Below, piece after piece: positions 41,318 through 41,325 of a DNA stretch of 41,325 nucleotides; position 1 is the stretch's first letter, and each line of letters begins with the position of its first letter. A program made the translations under genes and the position numbers. The DNA is from Myxococcales bacterium (GTDB taxonomy: Bacteria; Myxococcota_A; Polyangia; GCA-2747355). The DNA is taken from the NCBI GenBank assembly GCA_020431405.1, contig JAGQIK010000705.1, positions 1-41,325 on the forward strand, given 5' to 3'. The notes below the pieces were generated by a model. That model had not been told where the DNA came from, did not search any database, and saw only the letters and a list, made by a program, of their open reading frames with translations.

Positions 41318-41325
41318 GAGCGCGA

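Overview
This window is high-GC DNA whose gene content points to a Myxococcota-type (deltaproteobacterial) chromosome. It holds three Hanks-type Ser/Thr kinases with myxobacterial layouts (a kinase-ATPase fusion, a kinase with a low-complexity linker and PEGA domain, and a kinase with a periplasmic tail). It also has a lipoprotein full of D-D-D-x-D-G metal-binding repeats, PEGA/TPR membrane proteins and many lipoproteins. There are no rRNA or tRNA genes, no IS elements and no CRISPR array that I can see. Genes are tightly packed with 4-bp start/stop overlaps, and several start with GTG or TTG.

Layout. 1-1815: kinase-ATPase fusion on the minus strand, cut by the window edge. 2031-2747: small outer-membrane barrel. 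3088-4637: lipB and a coupled HEAT-repeat lipoprotein. 4824-8224: ddl, then an AsmA-like/GT51 transglycosylase fusion, separated by a nested palindromic repeat. 8231-8962: convergent metallophosphoesterase. 9071-15923: a five-gene plus-strand cassette (Cys-rich small protein, E2-like protein, JAB/JAMM protease, double-ThiF E1-like protein, ClpA-like AAA+ unfoldase). 15931-18521: TPR membrane protein and PEGA kinase. 18709-21414: large metal-binding-repeat lipoprotein. 21574-24276: operon of a NamZ-like muramidase, nadD and a DUF2520 Rossmann protein. 24353-25822: two-TM sensor-like protein. 26163-31078: kinase plus a giant spermidine-synthase-like membrane protein. 31212-31556: PilZ protein. 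31575-34189: helical-repeat lipoprotein and alpha/beta hydrolase. 34346-35569: membrane protein of unknown function behind a good sigma70-type promoter. 35745-38579: PEGA protein and a carboxypeptidase-regulatory-like lipoprotein. 38645-41155: class A penicillin-binding protein (PBP1A-like).

The most interesting region is 9071-15923. It looks like a bacterial ubiquitin-like conjugation/deconjugation cassette (E1-like, E2-like, JAB isopeptidase) joined head-to-tail to its own ClpA/ClpC-type unfoldase. The unfoldase keeps an I-G-F tripeptide where Clp ATPases dock ClpP. My inference is a tag-and-degrade or tag-and-unfold pathway. No classical beta-grasp modifier is recognisable; the 166-aa first gene is the best candidate for the modifier or an adaptor.

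A second theme is the cell envelope: ddl, the AsmA-GT51 fusion, the NamZ-like hydrolase and PBP1A sit in one 35-kb stretch. The intergenic DNA carries a family of GC-rich repeats built on GGCC(T/A)C-GGGC words and small hairpins (5896-6052, 35575-35646, 41161-41224). Three convergent gene pairs have both stop codons inside or at the edge of a small hairpin.
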